A DNA stretch of 64,000 bases from Bacteroidales bacterium (GTDB lineage: Bacteria; Bacteroidota; Bacteroidia; Bacteroidales; Muribaculaceae), in NCBI GenBank assembly GCA_003150235.1, contig QAMW01000017.1:1-64000 (forward strand), read 5' to 3'. The position numbers were made by a program, and so were the translations under genes. Below are positions 17,598 to 26,963 of this stretch, piece after piece. The first letter of the stretch is position 1; the number at the start of each line of letters is the position of its first letter. The notes beneath the pieces were generated by a model, which worked only from the letters and a program-made list of their open reading frames with translations, was not told where the DNA came from and made no database searches.

Positions 17598-19403
17598 TTA
17601 TTTGATTACTTTATCGCTCTCTACACGACCGTCGGTATAGATGATGCGGCGGATGCTGATGCCTTCGGTAGGTTCGGTAAGCCTGATGCCGTCAAGGCTG
17701 TAATATTCGATGCCGGCAATTTCAGAGGTCATGACACCTTCTGCAATATCTTCAAGCGAGCTTGTTTTGGTCTCAGGGTAATACTCGTCAAACGAGCTCT
17801 CTGCCATTGCATTGCCTTCATACATGATGTGTGCTACAATCTCGTTGAGATATACTTCAAGATTGCTGTACCATCCTCTTTCTGTATCGATTGTGAATAG
17901 CGCGCCATCTGCCGGGTCATTTGGGTCGAGTCCGTTTGCCTTTTCCCATTCGTCGGGCATACCGTCGCCGTCAGTGTCAAAATTATCAGTGCGCTTAACC
18001 GTCGCCAATGCAGGATAGCTTGCCGTCTTCGGTTCTTCCGCCTTGTCGGGGTCGTTTATAAAGTCAAGGATTCCCTTGGTGTTTGACTTGGCATAAGTCT
18101 TGCCGTTTTTGTCAACGTAGGCGACGTCGCCGTTGTAGGTGGTGGTACCGGTGCGCGCCTCTTCCATGTAACGGGTGTCCACGCCGTCACGCACAAGGCT
18201 TGCGCCTGCGTAGGCGAGTACCTTTTCGTATGCCGTGGTAGCTTTATGGGTTGTCACCTCTCCCGCGTCGATAGGTGAGTCGAGACGCAATCTTACGCAA
18301 TCCTGGTCCTTGTTGTTTTTCTTATATTCGACATCATTGCCGTAATAATGCTTCTCATCGATTATGTAACGCTCGCCGTCGATGGTCGACAGTCCTCCGT
18401 CATATATCACGCCCGCCCAGTCATAATTCTCCGGCTCGCTTGCAGCAGTCACGTAGTTGCCGTCGATATAGTAGCGGCTTGCATATCCGGGGAACGGGTT
18501 ATCACCGCCATTGCCGGCATCGGAAACCGATACCTGGGTCACGCGAGTCGTGTTTTTTGTTCCGGGACCTGCCTGATAATAGTTGTTGACCATATTTATG
18601 TAGCCACCGCCGGGACCGCCGTAACAGCCGTTGCCATTGCCCCAGTTATAAATCACGCAGTTGCGGAAGTCAACGCGCTCTGCCTGGATGGAGTTTTCGT
18701 ATTTGGTCTTGTCATAGCCATTCCAGTTGTAGCGGGCTCCGTTGAAGCGCGGTGCACGGTTCTGGATGTGGGTAAGATAGTTGTGATGAAATGAGGCATC
18801 TTTACCGCCCCAGATACCGCCGTAGCTGTGGGCGCCCTTTGTGTGACCGGGATTGGCGAGACCTTCGCCGATCGTACACCACTGCATCGTGAACGAGCGG
18901 TTGTCGTAGAAAGATGCCACCTCGTCTATGCTCCATGAGAATGAGCAATGGTCTATTATTATGTCGTGGCGGCGACGTCCCCAGGTGGCGTCGGCTCCGT
19001 CATTCACATCTTTCACCTGCGAGCGCCGGCTGCGGATGAATCTCACGATTACATTGTCGCAGTTGCCGAAATACAGTGTGTAATATCTAAGGGTTATGCC
19101 GTCGCCGGGTGCTGTCTGTCCGGCAATGGTGGTGTTGGATGTCACGTTAAGCTGTGATTTCAGGTCGATATAGCCGCCGACATCGAAAACGATTGTTTTC
19201 GCGCCTGACTGACTGAGTGCCCAGCGAAGCGACCCTTCTCCGCTGTCGTTGAGATTTGTGACATGGATTACCTTTCCTCCGCGGCCTCCTTGGGTGTATC
19301 TTCCGAAGCCCTCGGCACCCGGAAACGCCGGGGCGTTTTCCTGTGCTGTCACTCCGGCTGCAAGAAGCAGTCCGATTCCTGATGCAAGTAATGCTTTTTT
19401 CAT
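17598..19403 (-). CDS. Secreted PL1-family pectate lyase (second copy)
   Basis: A 601-residue paralogue of the downstream PL1 protein. It has a signal peptide (~1-20), FPGAEGFGRYTQGGRGGKV (~27-45), TIAGQTAPGDGI (~92-103) and DHCSFSWSIDE (151-161). A thrombospondin-type calcium repeat DTDGDGMPDEW and a shorter C-terminal tail ending in VESDKVIK follow. Divergence between the two enzymes outside the core suggests different substrate or esterification preference, which is inference. It is the first gene of the lyase operon. Confidence 0.92.
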   Translation of the reverse strand: MKKALLASGIGLLLAAGVTAQENAPAFPGAEGFGRYTQGGRGGKVIHVTNLNDSGEGSLRWALSQSGAKTIVFDVGGYIDLKSQLNVTSNTTIAGQTAPGDGITLRYYTLYFGNCDNVIVRFIRSRRSQVKDVNDGADATWGRRRHDIIIDHCSFSWSIDEVASFYDNRSFTMQWCTIGEGLANPGHTKGAHSYGGIWGGKDASFHHNYLTHIQNRAPRFNGARYNWNGYDKTKYENSIQAERVDFRNCVIYNWGNGNGCYGGPGGGYINMVNNYYQAGPGTKNTTRVTQVSVSDAGNGGDNPFPGYASRYYIDGNYVTAASEPENYDWAGVIYDGGLSTIDGERYIIDEKHYYGNDVEYKKNNKDQDCVRLRLDSPIDAGEVTTHKATTAYEKVLAYAGASLVRDGVDTRYMEEARTGTTTYNGDVAYVDKNGKTYAKSNTKGILDFINDPDKAEEPKTASYPALATVKRTDNFDTDGDGMPDEWEKANGLDPNDPADGALFTIDTERGWYSNLEVYLNEIVAHIMYEGNAMAESSFDEYYPETKTSSLEDIAEGVMTSEIAGIEYYSLDGIRLTEPTEGISIRRIIYTDGRVESDKVIK

Positions 19404-19450
19404 GCTTTTACCGGTATTGTCGATTTAATTAATTCATGGTTTATACATTG

Positions 19451-19458
19451 CAAAGGTA
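19451..19458 (-). promoter_or_regulatory. Putative -7 element of the PL1 operon
   Basis: TACCTTTG on the minus strand, 48 bases before the ATG at 19403. Confidence 0.5.
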
Positions 19459-19545
19459 ATAAATCCGAGCGACAAATATCTGAATATCGTACGAAATAGG
19501 GGGATTTTTATGCTTTTTCGCATTGCAAATGCGAAAAAAGTTGCA

Positions 19546-19870
19546 GGGAGTTGGGAGTTGTCAGTTGTCAGTTTTCAGATTCCGGATACAGAGGGACAGA
19601 GGGGCAAAAGAAGTCTTTTGGTGGTTACTCCGGTGTAGGGCTGTATCGTGGTGCAGCCGATGTTAGGGTGTGAAGATATAGTGAGGCAGTAAGGACAGTG
19701 TGGTTTCCAGTAGGGATAATCTGTGTTTAGCCGGGGGGTTAGCTTCGCTCAACCGACGGCTAAATATAGATGATGCCCTGCGGGCAACGGTTGTGGTTGG
19801 GAGATGGCAGTTTTTGGGGTCGTTAGAGACCTTAGCGACCTTAGGGAGCTTAGGGAGGTTAGGGAGGGTG
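19546..19870. repeat. Intergenic mosaic of short repeats
   Basis: Contains GTTGTCAGTTGTCAGTTTTC (19557 onward), a hairpin unit TTAGCCGGGGGGTTAGCTTC (from 19727), and a ~10-bp periodic run of the GACCTTAGCGACC/GGGAGCTTAGGGAGG type (19817-19870). The same word families occur at 28371-28650 and 45385-45553. No gene is credible in 19404-19974. Confidence 0.6.
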
Positions 19871-19907
19871 GGATGGGGATTGTGGTAGTGGAGGAGAGGT
19901 AATGAAA

Positions 19908-19954
19908 GAGGGCGGCCGGATGGGTCGCCCTCGGAGGTCGCGCTTATGGCGCGA
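19908..19954 (-). terminator. Two hairpins behind the SusC/SusD operon
   Basis: TCGCGC/GCGCGA and GAGGGCG/CGCCCTC are two consecutive stems just after the stop of the 19975-20949 gene. The U-tract on the minus strand is weak, so termination is likely but not certain. Confidence 0.5.
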
Positions 19955-19974
19955 TCAAATAAGTGTTAACTTGA

Positions 19975-20949
19975 TTACTTAACAACGAACTTAGCACCGT
20001 TCTGGATAGCGATACCCTTGAAGTTCTTAGATACCTTCTGACCCATTACGTTGTAAACGGGAGCATTCCAGTCAAGTTCAGCAGCCTTAACGTCAGTAGC
20101 GATGTTGTCGATACCTCCGGTAGCGCTACCAGTGATCACGACAGTCTTGGCAGGAATTACGTCGCCTTCTTCCGGAGTTCTCTCGGGTGCGTAAACAGAT
20201 ACATTGGGAAGAGTGTTGCCTTCTACAAAGATAAAACCGCAAGTGTTCATCTTTGAACCGGTAGCAAAGCAGAAATAGTTTTCAGCTTCAGCAAAAACTT
20301 TGAATACAAGTGCTCCTGTACCGTTACCGCCTGAAGCTGCCTCTGCGTTGCCTGTCTGGATGCGGATAGGCCAAGCGATAGTGTTGCCACCGAAAGTATA
20401 TTTATCGATGTCAGCAGCTTCGCGATTAACATAGCCCAATTCATCAGCCGGGAGAGTATAGTTGATGCTCGGTACATCAGGATAATCACCACTCTGGAGA
20501 TCCATACCAAGGGTATATGCTACGGGTTGGGGTGCTTCGCCAACAAGACCCTCATAAACGTAGAAATTCTTGTTGGAAGAAATTTTTGAGGGAACAATCA
20601 GATAACCGTCTTTTTTTACCTTGAAAAGATACATACATCCACCGGTTGAAGGACCGTCATCAAGGTTGCAAACACCATTAGTAACACCGCCAATTCCTTG
20701 AACGATATCAATAGCTTCACCATTTACGATTACCTGCTTGAAACCGTTAAAATCGGGATTCTGCGCAGAGGTCTCCTGACCGAAATAGAAGAACATCTCA
20801 ACATTTTCAGTTGAAGCAAGAGGAGTCATGTCATCGAGAGTGGGCTTGCCGGCAAGACCGAGTGCCTCAGAGTCCATAAACCCGACTTCGATTGCGCTGG
20901 CAGAGAAAGCCACAGCCACGCCTGCCATAAGAAGTAAACTTTTCTTCAT
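19975..20949 (-). CDS. Secreted protein with T9SS-like C-terminal tail, last gene of the SusC/SusD operon
   Basis: From the ATG at 20949 the protein has 324 residues with signal peptide MKKSLLLMAGVAVAFSASA. The body has no family I recognise (VEMFFYFGQETSAQNPDFNG, DDGPSTGGCMYLFKVKKDGY); it may be a glycan-binding beta protein by position. The last ~45 residues (AELDWNAPVYNVMGQKVS, then GIAIQNGAKFVVK) match the tail of the protein at 43564-45288 almost exactly, also in DNA. The frame upstream of 20949 is spacer. It is the fourth gene of the operon SusC-SusD-lipoprotein-this gene. Confidence 0.7.
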   Translation of the reverse strand: MKKSLLLMAGVAVAFSASAIEVGFMDSEALGLAGKPTLDDMTPLASTENVEMFFYFGQETSAQNPDFNGFKQVIVNGEAIDIVQGIGGVTNGVCNLDDGPSTGGCMYLFKVKKDGYLIVPSKISSNKNFYVYEGLVGEAPQPVAYTLGMDLQSGDYPDVPSINYTLPADELGYVNREAADIDKYTFGGNTIAWPIRIQTGNAEAASGGNGTGALVFKVFAEAENYFCFATGSKMNTCGFIFVEGNTLPNVSVYAPERTPEEGDVIPAKTVVITGSATGGIDNIATDVKAAELDWNAPVYNVMGQKVSKNFKGIAIQNGAKFVVK

Positions 20950-21031
20950 TTTAGTTTGATTTAAAGTTAGTATAAAATAATAGTTAGTTATAGGTTCCCG
21001 GCAGAAACCGGGAACCATAATTTATTTAATT

Positions 21032-21487
21032 CTATTTTGTCCCTTCAAAAAGAAAATCGTAGGTAGTAGTTTTACGACCTTCACGGACAGTAAGAGAATA
21101 TCCCAAGGACGCATCTTTAACGTCCTGTGAAACTGTACCGGTAAATAAAGCTCCAAGTGTATTGCCTGAGAGATTATTAAAATAGGAATAATCTCCCTGA
21201 GAAGGAAGCACATTAGCAACACTTGAGAGATTTATGTCGAAATCTGGGCACGATATTGTGATATTTGCCACATATCGATCTTCAGTCGGAGCAATCGTTA
21301 AAACGGCATTAGCCGATTCTGAAACTCCCGTAGTACGTACCGTACGAGTCATTACGCCAGAATATACGCCTTCAATTGCTTTTTCGGGATTTGTAGGAGT
21401 ACCCGGATCTACTAAATCGACATCTTCCTTACAAGAAGCAAGGCAGCAGATCAGAGCAATTACAAATAAATTAAATATCTTTTTCAT
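21032..21487 (-). CDS. Small lipoprotein in a SusC/SusD operon
   Basis: A 151-residue protein with a lipoprotein signal ending in LASC (Cys19-20 region) and a beta-rich body (GVYSGVMTRTVRTTGV, YVANITISCPDFDINLSSV). It resembles the short calycin-like or glycan-binding accessory lipoproteins that follow susD genes, but I cannot name a family. Its start is 18 bases after the SusD stop, and it precedes the secreted-protein gene. Confidence 0.65.
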   Translation of the reverse strand: MKKIFNLFVIALICCLASCKEDVDLVDPGTPTNPEKAIEGVYSGVMTRTVRTTGVSESANAVLTIAPTEDRYVANITISCPDFDINLSSVANVLPSQGDYSYFNNLSGNTLGALFTGTVSQDVKDASLGYSLTVREGRKTTTYDFLFEGTK

Positions 21488-21505
21488 AATTAAGTTCTAT
21501 AAGGA

Positions 21506-23347
21506 TTAATAGCCGGGGTTCTGATCTTTTTCGGGATCCATTGCATAATTCAAGTCAAACTCTTTTGCAGGAATAGGACGATACCATTTGATTTCGCCTT
21601 TATCGTTGCTCATCTCTGATATATTTGAGATAGAACGGGCAAATGCAATGTTATAACGAACCAGCTGCTTTGTACGGCGGAGATCAAAATAGCGGGTACG
21701 CTCAGCATAACATTCGCGAGCACGTTCGTCGAGCAAGAGATCAAGAGGAGTCTCAACAAAATCTGACGGGATAGTGTACTGAGCATTATATGCAGAATAC
21801 GAGGTAAGATTGCCAAGACCGGCGCGATTACGAACGGCATTTATTTTTGAAAGCGCGTCGCCATCCTGTCCGGCAAGCATGTATGCCTCAGCTGCTACGA
21901 GATACATATCGCTGACGTGGAATACGGGTATGTTGCGATAGCAGTTGTTACGTGCAACCTGGTCAGATGCGGGATCATCGTATTTACGAACACAAATACC
22001 ATTGTAGCCGCCACCCTGCTTAACAAATGCCTCTGCGTCCATAGTGCGTTTTGTCCATGTGCCGTCTTCTTTAAAATCATATATAGTCACATTTGTATCG
22101 TCAAGAATTGCGGCAAAAGGAGTATTAACACCACGTGTATCTTTCGGATACTTCACTGTCTGACTCTTGATAGATGCAAGATCCGCCTCAACTTCAGCTT
22201 CAGTCCAATAGTAAGGATAGAATTTAAGACCGATGGGTTTTGCCGCAAGCTCAGTAGGTGTGCAGTTATAGAATGCAAAGTAACCTTCGGTACCCCATTC
22301 TGCAACGCCTCCGGATTTAGGAGCATTGTAGAATACAGTCATAAATGTTGCATCGAAACGCTTGTCACCCTTTTCAAAAAGACGGATTGACTTCATTGAC
22401 TGGTTATCCATACCGCCTGACGGGGTGCCTTTTAAGCCGATTGAGTTACAGTCGCCGTAGTATGACATGTATTCATTCTGCATCTGATGTCCGCCCGTCT
22501 TTACATCTCCAGGGAAACCGGCGCGACTATACTGCATTGACCAAATCTCTTCAGCATTAGCTTCGTTGTTATATGCCCACTTCTGCTCAAATGTCATAGT
22601 GAGAGGTGTGTTATTGATAGCCTTTTCAGCCCAGTCAGCCGCATCTTTAAAGCGCTGAGTGGCTGTTACGGTATAGGTGCCTTTCACTGCATCTACAAGT
22701 TCAGTGTCGAGATCCCACGCTGCAGCCAAAGCAATTTTTGCAGCAAGCGCTGCAACTGCCTGCTTGCTTACTGAACCATCATGCGCACTGACGGCAGGAA
22801 GCTGAGAATTATCATAGATGCCTTTCAACTCAGCAAGCATGTCATCGTACATTTGACCCAAATCAGCACGAGGATACTCGTTGTTAGCAGTCTCAATGTA
22901 TTCGAGAATATAAGGTACACCGCCAAATTGCTGAGTAAGCAAGTAGTAGCCATAATTGCGGAGGAAAATACCTTCTGCTCCAAGGAGAGATTCTGCACCG
23001 TTATATTTAATCATGCCATTGGCATAATTAATAGCTTTATAAGCGTTAGTGTAGTAATCCTGAATGGCGGACGTGCTTGCGTTTATAGTGAACTTTGAGA
23101 AATCACCGTCGTCAGCAGATTTCCAGTTGCTGTAAAGGTCAGTAGCACGGTCGTGCATCTCGATATTTGTTGCAAAAGTGCGGAAAGCATTGTATGCAAC
23201 CGGTCGGAATGCTGTCGGGTCAGAGGTCAGGTAAGAGTCTCCATTTGAGTTACCTGTCGACTTGTTTTCCGGCTCGATGAAATCGCTACAAGAGGCGAGT
23301 GTCATCGAGCACAGAGCAGCAAGTGATAAATATTTATAAAATTTCAT
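21506..23347 (-). CDS. SusD/RagB-family glycan-binding lipoprotein
   Basis: A 613-residue outer-membrane lipoprotein (lipobox LASC near residue 20) with the SusD layout: a helical TPR-like core (YYTNAYKAINYANGMIKY, LRNYGYYLLTQQFGGVPYIL) and the late region MYLVAAEAYMLAGQ, ALSKINAVRNRAGL and LLDERARECYAERTRYFDLRR. SusD caps the SusC barrel and captures oligosaccharide. The pectin enzymes on either side suggest pectic oligomers as ligand. It lies 20 bases after susC. Confidence 0.95.
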   Translation of the reverse strand: MKFYKYLSLAALCSMTLASCSDFIEPENKSTGNSNGDSYLTSDPTAFRPVAYNAFRTFATNIEMHDRATDLYSNWKSADDGDFSKFTINASTSAIQDYYTNAYKAINYANGMIKYNGAESLLGAEGIFLRNYGYYLLTQQFGGVPYILEYIETANNEYPRADLGQMYDDMLAELKGIYDNSQLPAVSAHDGSVSKQAVAALAAKIALAAAWDLDTELVDAVKGTYTVTATQRFKDAADWAEKAINNTPLTMTFEQKWAYNNEANAEEIWSMQYSRAGFPGDVKTGGHQMQNEYMSYYGDCNSIGLKGTPSGGMDNQSMKSIRLFEKGDKRFDATFMTVFYNAPKSGGVAEWGTEGYFAFYNCTPTELAAKPIGLKFYPYYWTEAEVEADLASIKSQTVKYPKDTRGVNTPFAAILDDTNVTIYDFKEDGTWTKRTMDAEAFVKQGGGYNGICVRKYDDPASDQVARNNCYRNIPVFHVSDMYLVAAEAYMLAGQDGDALSKINAVRNRAGLGNLTSYSAYNAQYTIPSDFVETPLDLLLDERARECYAERTRYFDLRRTKQLVRYNIAFARSISNISEMSNDKGEIKWYRPIPAKEFDLNYAMDPEKDQNPGY

Positions 23348-23367
23348 TGTTTTTCAGTTGTTAAATA

Positions 23368-26300
23368 TTAGAATTTAATATTTGCACCAATTTGATAAGA
23401 GATTACACTCGGACCATCATTCTTGGTTGAAGAAGTTGCCCATTCGGGATCAAATCCACGATACTTAGTCCAAACAATCGGGTTCGTAACAGTAAAGTAG
23501 ACGCGAAGGTTCTGGCAAGCGATGTGCTTTAGCAGATTCTTTGAGAAGCTATAGCCAAGTGTGATATTCTTTACCTTGACAAAAGAAGCATCAACAAACT
23601 GCTTGCCTTCATTCCAATAGCCAATCTGAGTACCGACACCGTCAGAAGGACCTGCATTTGGGAACGGATATGATCCATAATGTGTCTCGGTCTGGTAAAC
23701 CGGCTCAATAAATGTGCCATCAGCTCTCATCCCTCCAGCGTCAACAAGTGTACCTGCGGGGATGTAGTAATCAACAGCCATCTTACCACGACCGCGGTCA
23801 TGATAGTCGAAATAGTCACTATTCATAAACGGAGAGTTAACCGTGTAGCCCTGCTTAGCATAGAGCGAGAATGAGAAATCGATGTCACCACCATTCTTCG
23901 GGAGACGATAATTCAAATTTGAGGTGAAGCTACCGGTCCAATCGGGTTCTGAGTTATAGATGATGCGGTCGTCATTGTCAAAGTCACCATCCCCGTCTAC
24001 GTCACGGACAATAGGCTGACCTTCGGTCCATCCATAGCATGCATAGTAATAATCGCAAGCGCGAACAGTCTCACCTGCCTTAAACCCATGTTCTGCAGCG
24101 ATAGGAAGATCTGGAACAGTCATATTCTGGTCGCTTACGATTCCATCCCATGCAAGACCGTAAACATTATTAACGGGCTGCCCAACGAATAGGTTTCCGG
24201 TAACGCCTTTTGACAGGAGTTTATCCTGACCGTTCATCAATTCCTTAACTTTGTTCTTGTTGTGGGCGAAAGTGAATGTTGTAGTCCACTGCCAGTCGCG
24301 GGTGTCAATGTTAACAGTTGTAAGAGAAATCTCGATACCACGGTTACGCACCTTACCCACATTTGTCTTAAGGTTTTCACCTCCTGTTTCGAGCGGAAGG
24401 TCGAGAGGGAAAATCAGGTCTTTAGAGTTTTTCTCATAAAGGTCAATGCTACCGTTGATACGGTTCTGCAAGAAGCCGAAATCAATACCAATATTTAACT
24501 CGTGAGATTTTTCCCAAGAAAGCATCTTATTTACAATACCATTGGGATAGAATCCGGGATAGTAAGAAGAGCCGAAAGGATAGTAAACGGGACCCCCTAC
24601 ACCTACGATAGTAGCATAGTTGCCAACGCCGTCATTATTACCGGTCACACCATAGCTGACACGAAGTTTCAAATCATTCAACCATTCTTTCTGGAGGAAT
24701 GACTCCTCGCTAAGACGCCATGCGATTGCGGCAGAGGGGAAGGAACCCCAGCGATAACCATCGGCAAACTTGGATGAACCATCCCAACGAACGGTACCTG
24801 TGAACATATAACGTCCCTTATATGAGTAATTCAAACGGAGTGCATAAGAAAGCATGCTCTGTTCACTGTAAGATGAAGAAGACTGCTCTCCATTTACCGT
24901 TCCGGATCCCATATTCCACCAGTCAGTGTGCTCAACCACATTATTAGAAACCATTTTGTAGGTTTCGGTATTAGTCTTCATTAGAGAAACAAGACCCATT
25001 GCCGTTATGCTGTGGTCACGAGCGATAGTAGTGTTGTAATTTATTATATTATCCCACGTCCAGCTAAGATTGGTCTTGTTTTCAACTGTAGCGGTATTAG
25101 TGCCTGCGTCAGAATCATCATAGTTTTTGTCAGGCATGTTGGGGTTTGTATAACCGGCAAATTTGCCATCGCGGTAACTTGTATAGCTCGGTGAGAAAGT
25201 AGTCTTTACAAAAAGTCCCTTTATAATGTCGAGCTGAAGATAGATATTACCCAATCCGCGATATGTTTTACGCTTGTGGGTCTCATTTTGAAGTAGGTCA
25301 AGCGGGCTTGTAAAATCGGAGAATTGGTGACCATCAGTGCCGAATGCGTCATTGCGGCCAGGCTTATGTACAATATTTCCTTCCTCATCGTAAGCCTGCA
25401 TGAAAGGATTTACTCGATAAGCCTGATTAATACCATTGTCATTAGCATATTCATTCTCCATATATGCGAGATTGAAGCTAAATCCTCCGGAAATCACCTT
25501 GTTTACACGTGCATCTACAGAACCTTTAAACGAATAGAGTTTAGAAGCATCTCCCTCGTAGATACCATCTTCTTGATTGATACCAACACCAAAATGATAA
25601 TTGGTTTTTTCACTTGCACCGCTAAATGCTAAATAATGATTTTGTTGATTGCCATCACGTGTAACAAGAGAAGGCCAGTCGTATGTACCGCCATTGGCAA
25701 GCATTTCTTTCAAAGCGAAAGGAGAATCATAGTTAGCTTTCTCCATCTGAAGAAGAGCTTGTCCGAAAAGTTCCTGAGTCTTAAACGAGTAATTGGTCTG
25801 CGGACCTACAACATCGTTAACCGGCTCTTGGAACTTAAGGAAACGATAGTTATAAAATTGCTGACCATCCATAAATTCCGGCATACGTGCCACATGGTTG
25901 ATACCATAGTAACCATCATAGGTAATTGATGCCTTTTGCTCACGATTTACATTAAGACCGCCCTTGGTGGTAACCATAACGACACCGGCAGTTGCACGTG
26001 AACCATAGATAGCGGTAGAGGAAGCATCCTTAAGCACGTCGATACGCTCGATATCCTGAGGGTTCAGGAAGTCAATATCATCGCAAATCACTCCATCGAC
26101 TACATACATAGGATTTGTGTCGGAGTTAATTGATGACTTACCACGGATTTCAATGTTTATACCACCGTTAGTACGGCCTGTAGACCTGGTGATGTTAACA
26201 CCCGGGGTAGTACCCTGCAAGTTCTCAAGTACTGAGGGGGCACCCTTTGCGTTAAGTTTCTGAGTGCCAACTGAGGAAACAGAACCGGTGAGGTCGGATT

Positions 26301-26739
26301 TCTTCATTGTGCCGTAACCTACGACGACGACTTCATCGAGTACCTGAGAGTCCTCGACGAGGGTGATGTCGATGTTGGTCTGTCCCTTGATGTTTACCTC
26401 GGCGGGGTTGTAGCCGATGTAGGTAACTTTCAGTTTTCCATTCGCGGGTACATTATTAAGGATAAAATTACCGTCGAAATCGGTAGCGACACCTGTAGTC
26501 GCGCCTACGACGATCACTGAAGCGCCAATAATCGGCTCGCCGGCTTCGTCGTGAACATTTCCGGTGACCTGAATGTTCTGACCAAAGACAGGCAATTCAA
26601 TACATAGCACTAAAAGAAGCAACAACGCTTTCCACAACCCTGCAGGGGAGAAGCGCAGCCATTGCTTGCGATCTGTAGCCTCGGCCGCCCCATGACGGGT
26701 CAGCGGAAGGGCTGATGATTGGTGAATAATGTCTTTCAT
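23368..26739 (-). CDS. SusC/RagA-family TonB-linked outer-membrane transporter
   Basis: A 1123-residue protein with a long N-terminal signal region (hydrophobic ~35-52), a carboxypeptidase-regulatory-like domain (VTGNVHDEAGEPIIGASVIV..., ~58-135), a TonB box-like DEVVVVGYGTMKKSDLTGSV and a plug with RGKSSINSDTNPMYVVDG, followed by a 22-strand-type barrel ending VISYQIGANIKF. It imports oligosaccharides together with the SusD behind it. Its promoter region is shared with the divergent GH28 gene, so the operon is likely induced by pectin fragments. Confidence 0.95.
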   Translation of the reverse strand: MKDIIHQSSALPLTRHGAAEATDRKQWLRFSPAGLWKALLLLLVLCIELPVFGQNIQVTGNVHDEAGEPIIGASVIVVGATTGVATDFDGNFILNNVPANGKLKVTYIGYNPAEVNIKGQTNIDITLVEDSQVLDEVVVVGYGTMKKSDLTGSVSSVGTQKLNAKGAPSVLENLQGTTPGVNITRSTGRTNGGINIEIRGKSSINSDTNPMYVVDGVICDDIDFLNPQDIERIDVLKDASSTAIYGSRATAGVVMVTTKGGLNVNREQKASITYDGYYGINHVARMPEFMDGQQFYNYRFLKFQEPVNDVVGPQTNYSFKTQELFGQALLQMEKANYDSPFALKEMLANGGTYDWPSLVTRDGNQQNHYLAFSGASEKTNYHFGVGINQEDGIYEGDASKLYSFKGSVDARVNKVISGGFSFNLAYMENEYANDNGINQAYRVNPFMQAYDEEGNIVHKPGRNDAFGTDGHQFSDFTSPLDLLQNETHKRKTYRGLGNIYLQLDIIKGLFVKTTFSPSYTSYRDGKFAGYTNPNMPDKNYDDSDAGTNTATVENKTNLSWTWDNIINYNTTIARDHSITAMGLVSLMKTNTETYKMVSNNVVEHTDWWNMGSGTVNGEQSSSSYSEQSMLSYALRLNYSYKGRYMFTGTVRWDGSSKFADGYRWGSFPSAAIAWRLSEESFLQKEWLNDLKLRVSYGVTGNNDGVGNYATIVGVGGPVYYPFGSSYYPGFYPNGIVNKMLSWEKSHELNIGIDFGFLQNRINGSIDLYEKNSKDLIFPLDLPLETGGENLKTNVGKVRNRGIEISLTTVNIDTRDWQWTTTFTFAHNKNKVKELMNGQDKLLSKGVTGNLFVGQPVNNVYGLAWDGIVSDQNMTVPDLPIAAEHGFKAGETVRACDYYYACYGWTEGQPIVRDVDGDGDFDNDDRIIYNSEPDWTGSFTSNLNYRLPKNGGDIDFSFSLYAKQGYTVNSPFMNSDYFDYHDRGRGKMAVDYYIPAGTLVDAGGMRADGTFIEPVYQTETHYGSYPFPNAGPSDGVGTQIGYWNEGKQFVDASFVKVKNITLGYSFSKNLLKHIACQNLRVYFTVTNPIVWTKYRGFDPEWATSSTKNDGPSVISYQIGANIKF

Positions 26740-26769
26740 GTGAATTGTTAATAATTAAAAATTTTCATG

Positions 26770-26777
26770 CAAATATA
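26770..26777 (-). promoter_or_regulatory. Putative -7 element of the SusC/SusD operon
   Basis: TATATTTG on the minus strand, 31 bases before the ATG at 26739. Confidence 0.5.
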
Positions 26778-26926
26778 ATAATTGGGTTTGTAGTCGTCGG
26801 GTAAATATTTGTCATTTATAATGGATTTTTAAGTTTTATACACTGATTTTTACTACATTTTTCACGGCTCGGCAAAAAGTGACGCTTATTTGGCATTTAT
26901 TTAAGGGTCTTTTTGATGAGTTGCAC

Positions 26927-26945
26927 TATATTTGCTGCAAATATA
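26927..26945 (+). promoter_or_regulatory. Palindromic promoter element of the GH28 gene
   Basis: TATATTTGCTGCAAATATA is a near-perfect palindrome (one central mismatch) that contains TATATTTG in both directions. The plus-strand copy lies 37 bases before the GH28 ATG. The palindrome could also be an operator. Confidence 0.5.
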
Positions 26946-26963
26946 ATAAAAAATTGAAAATCC

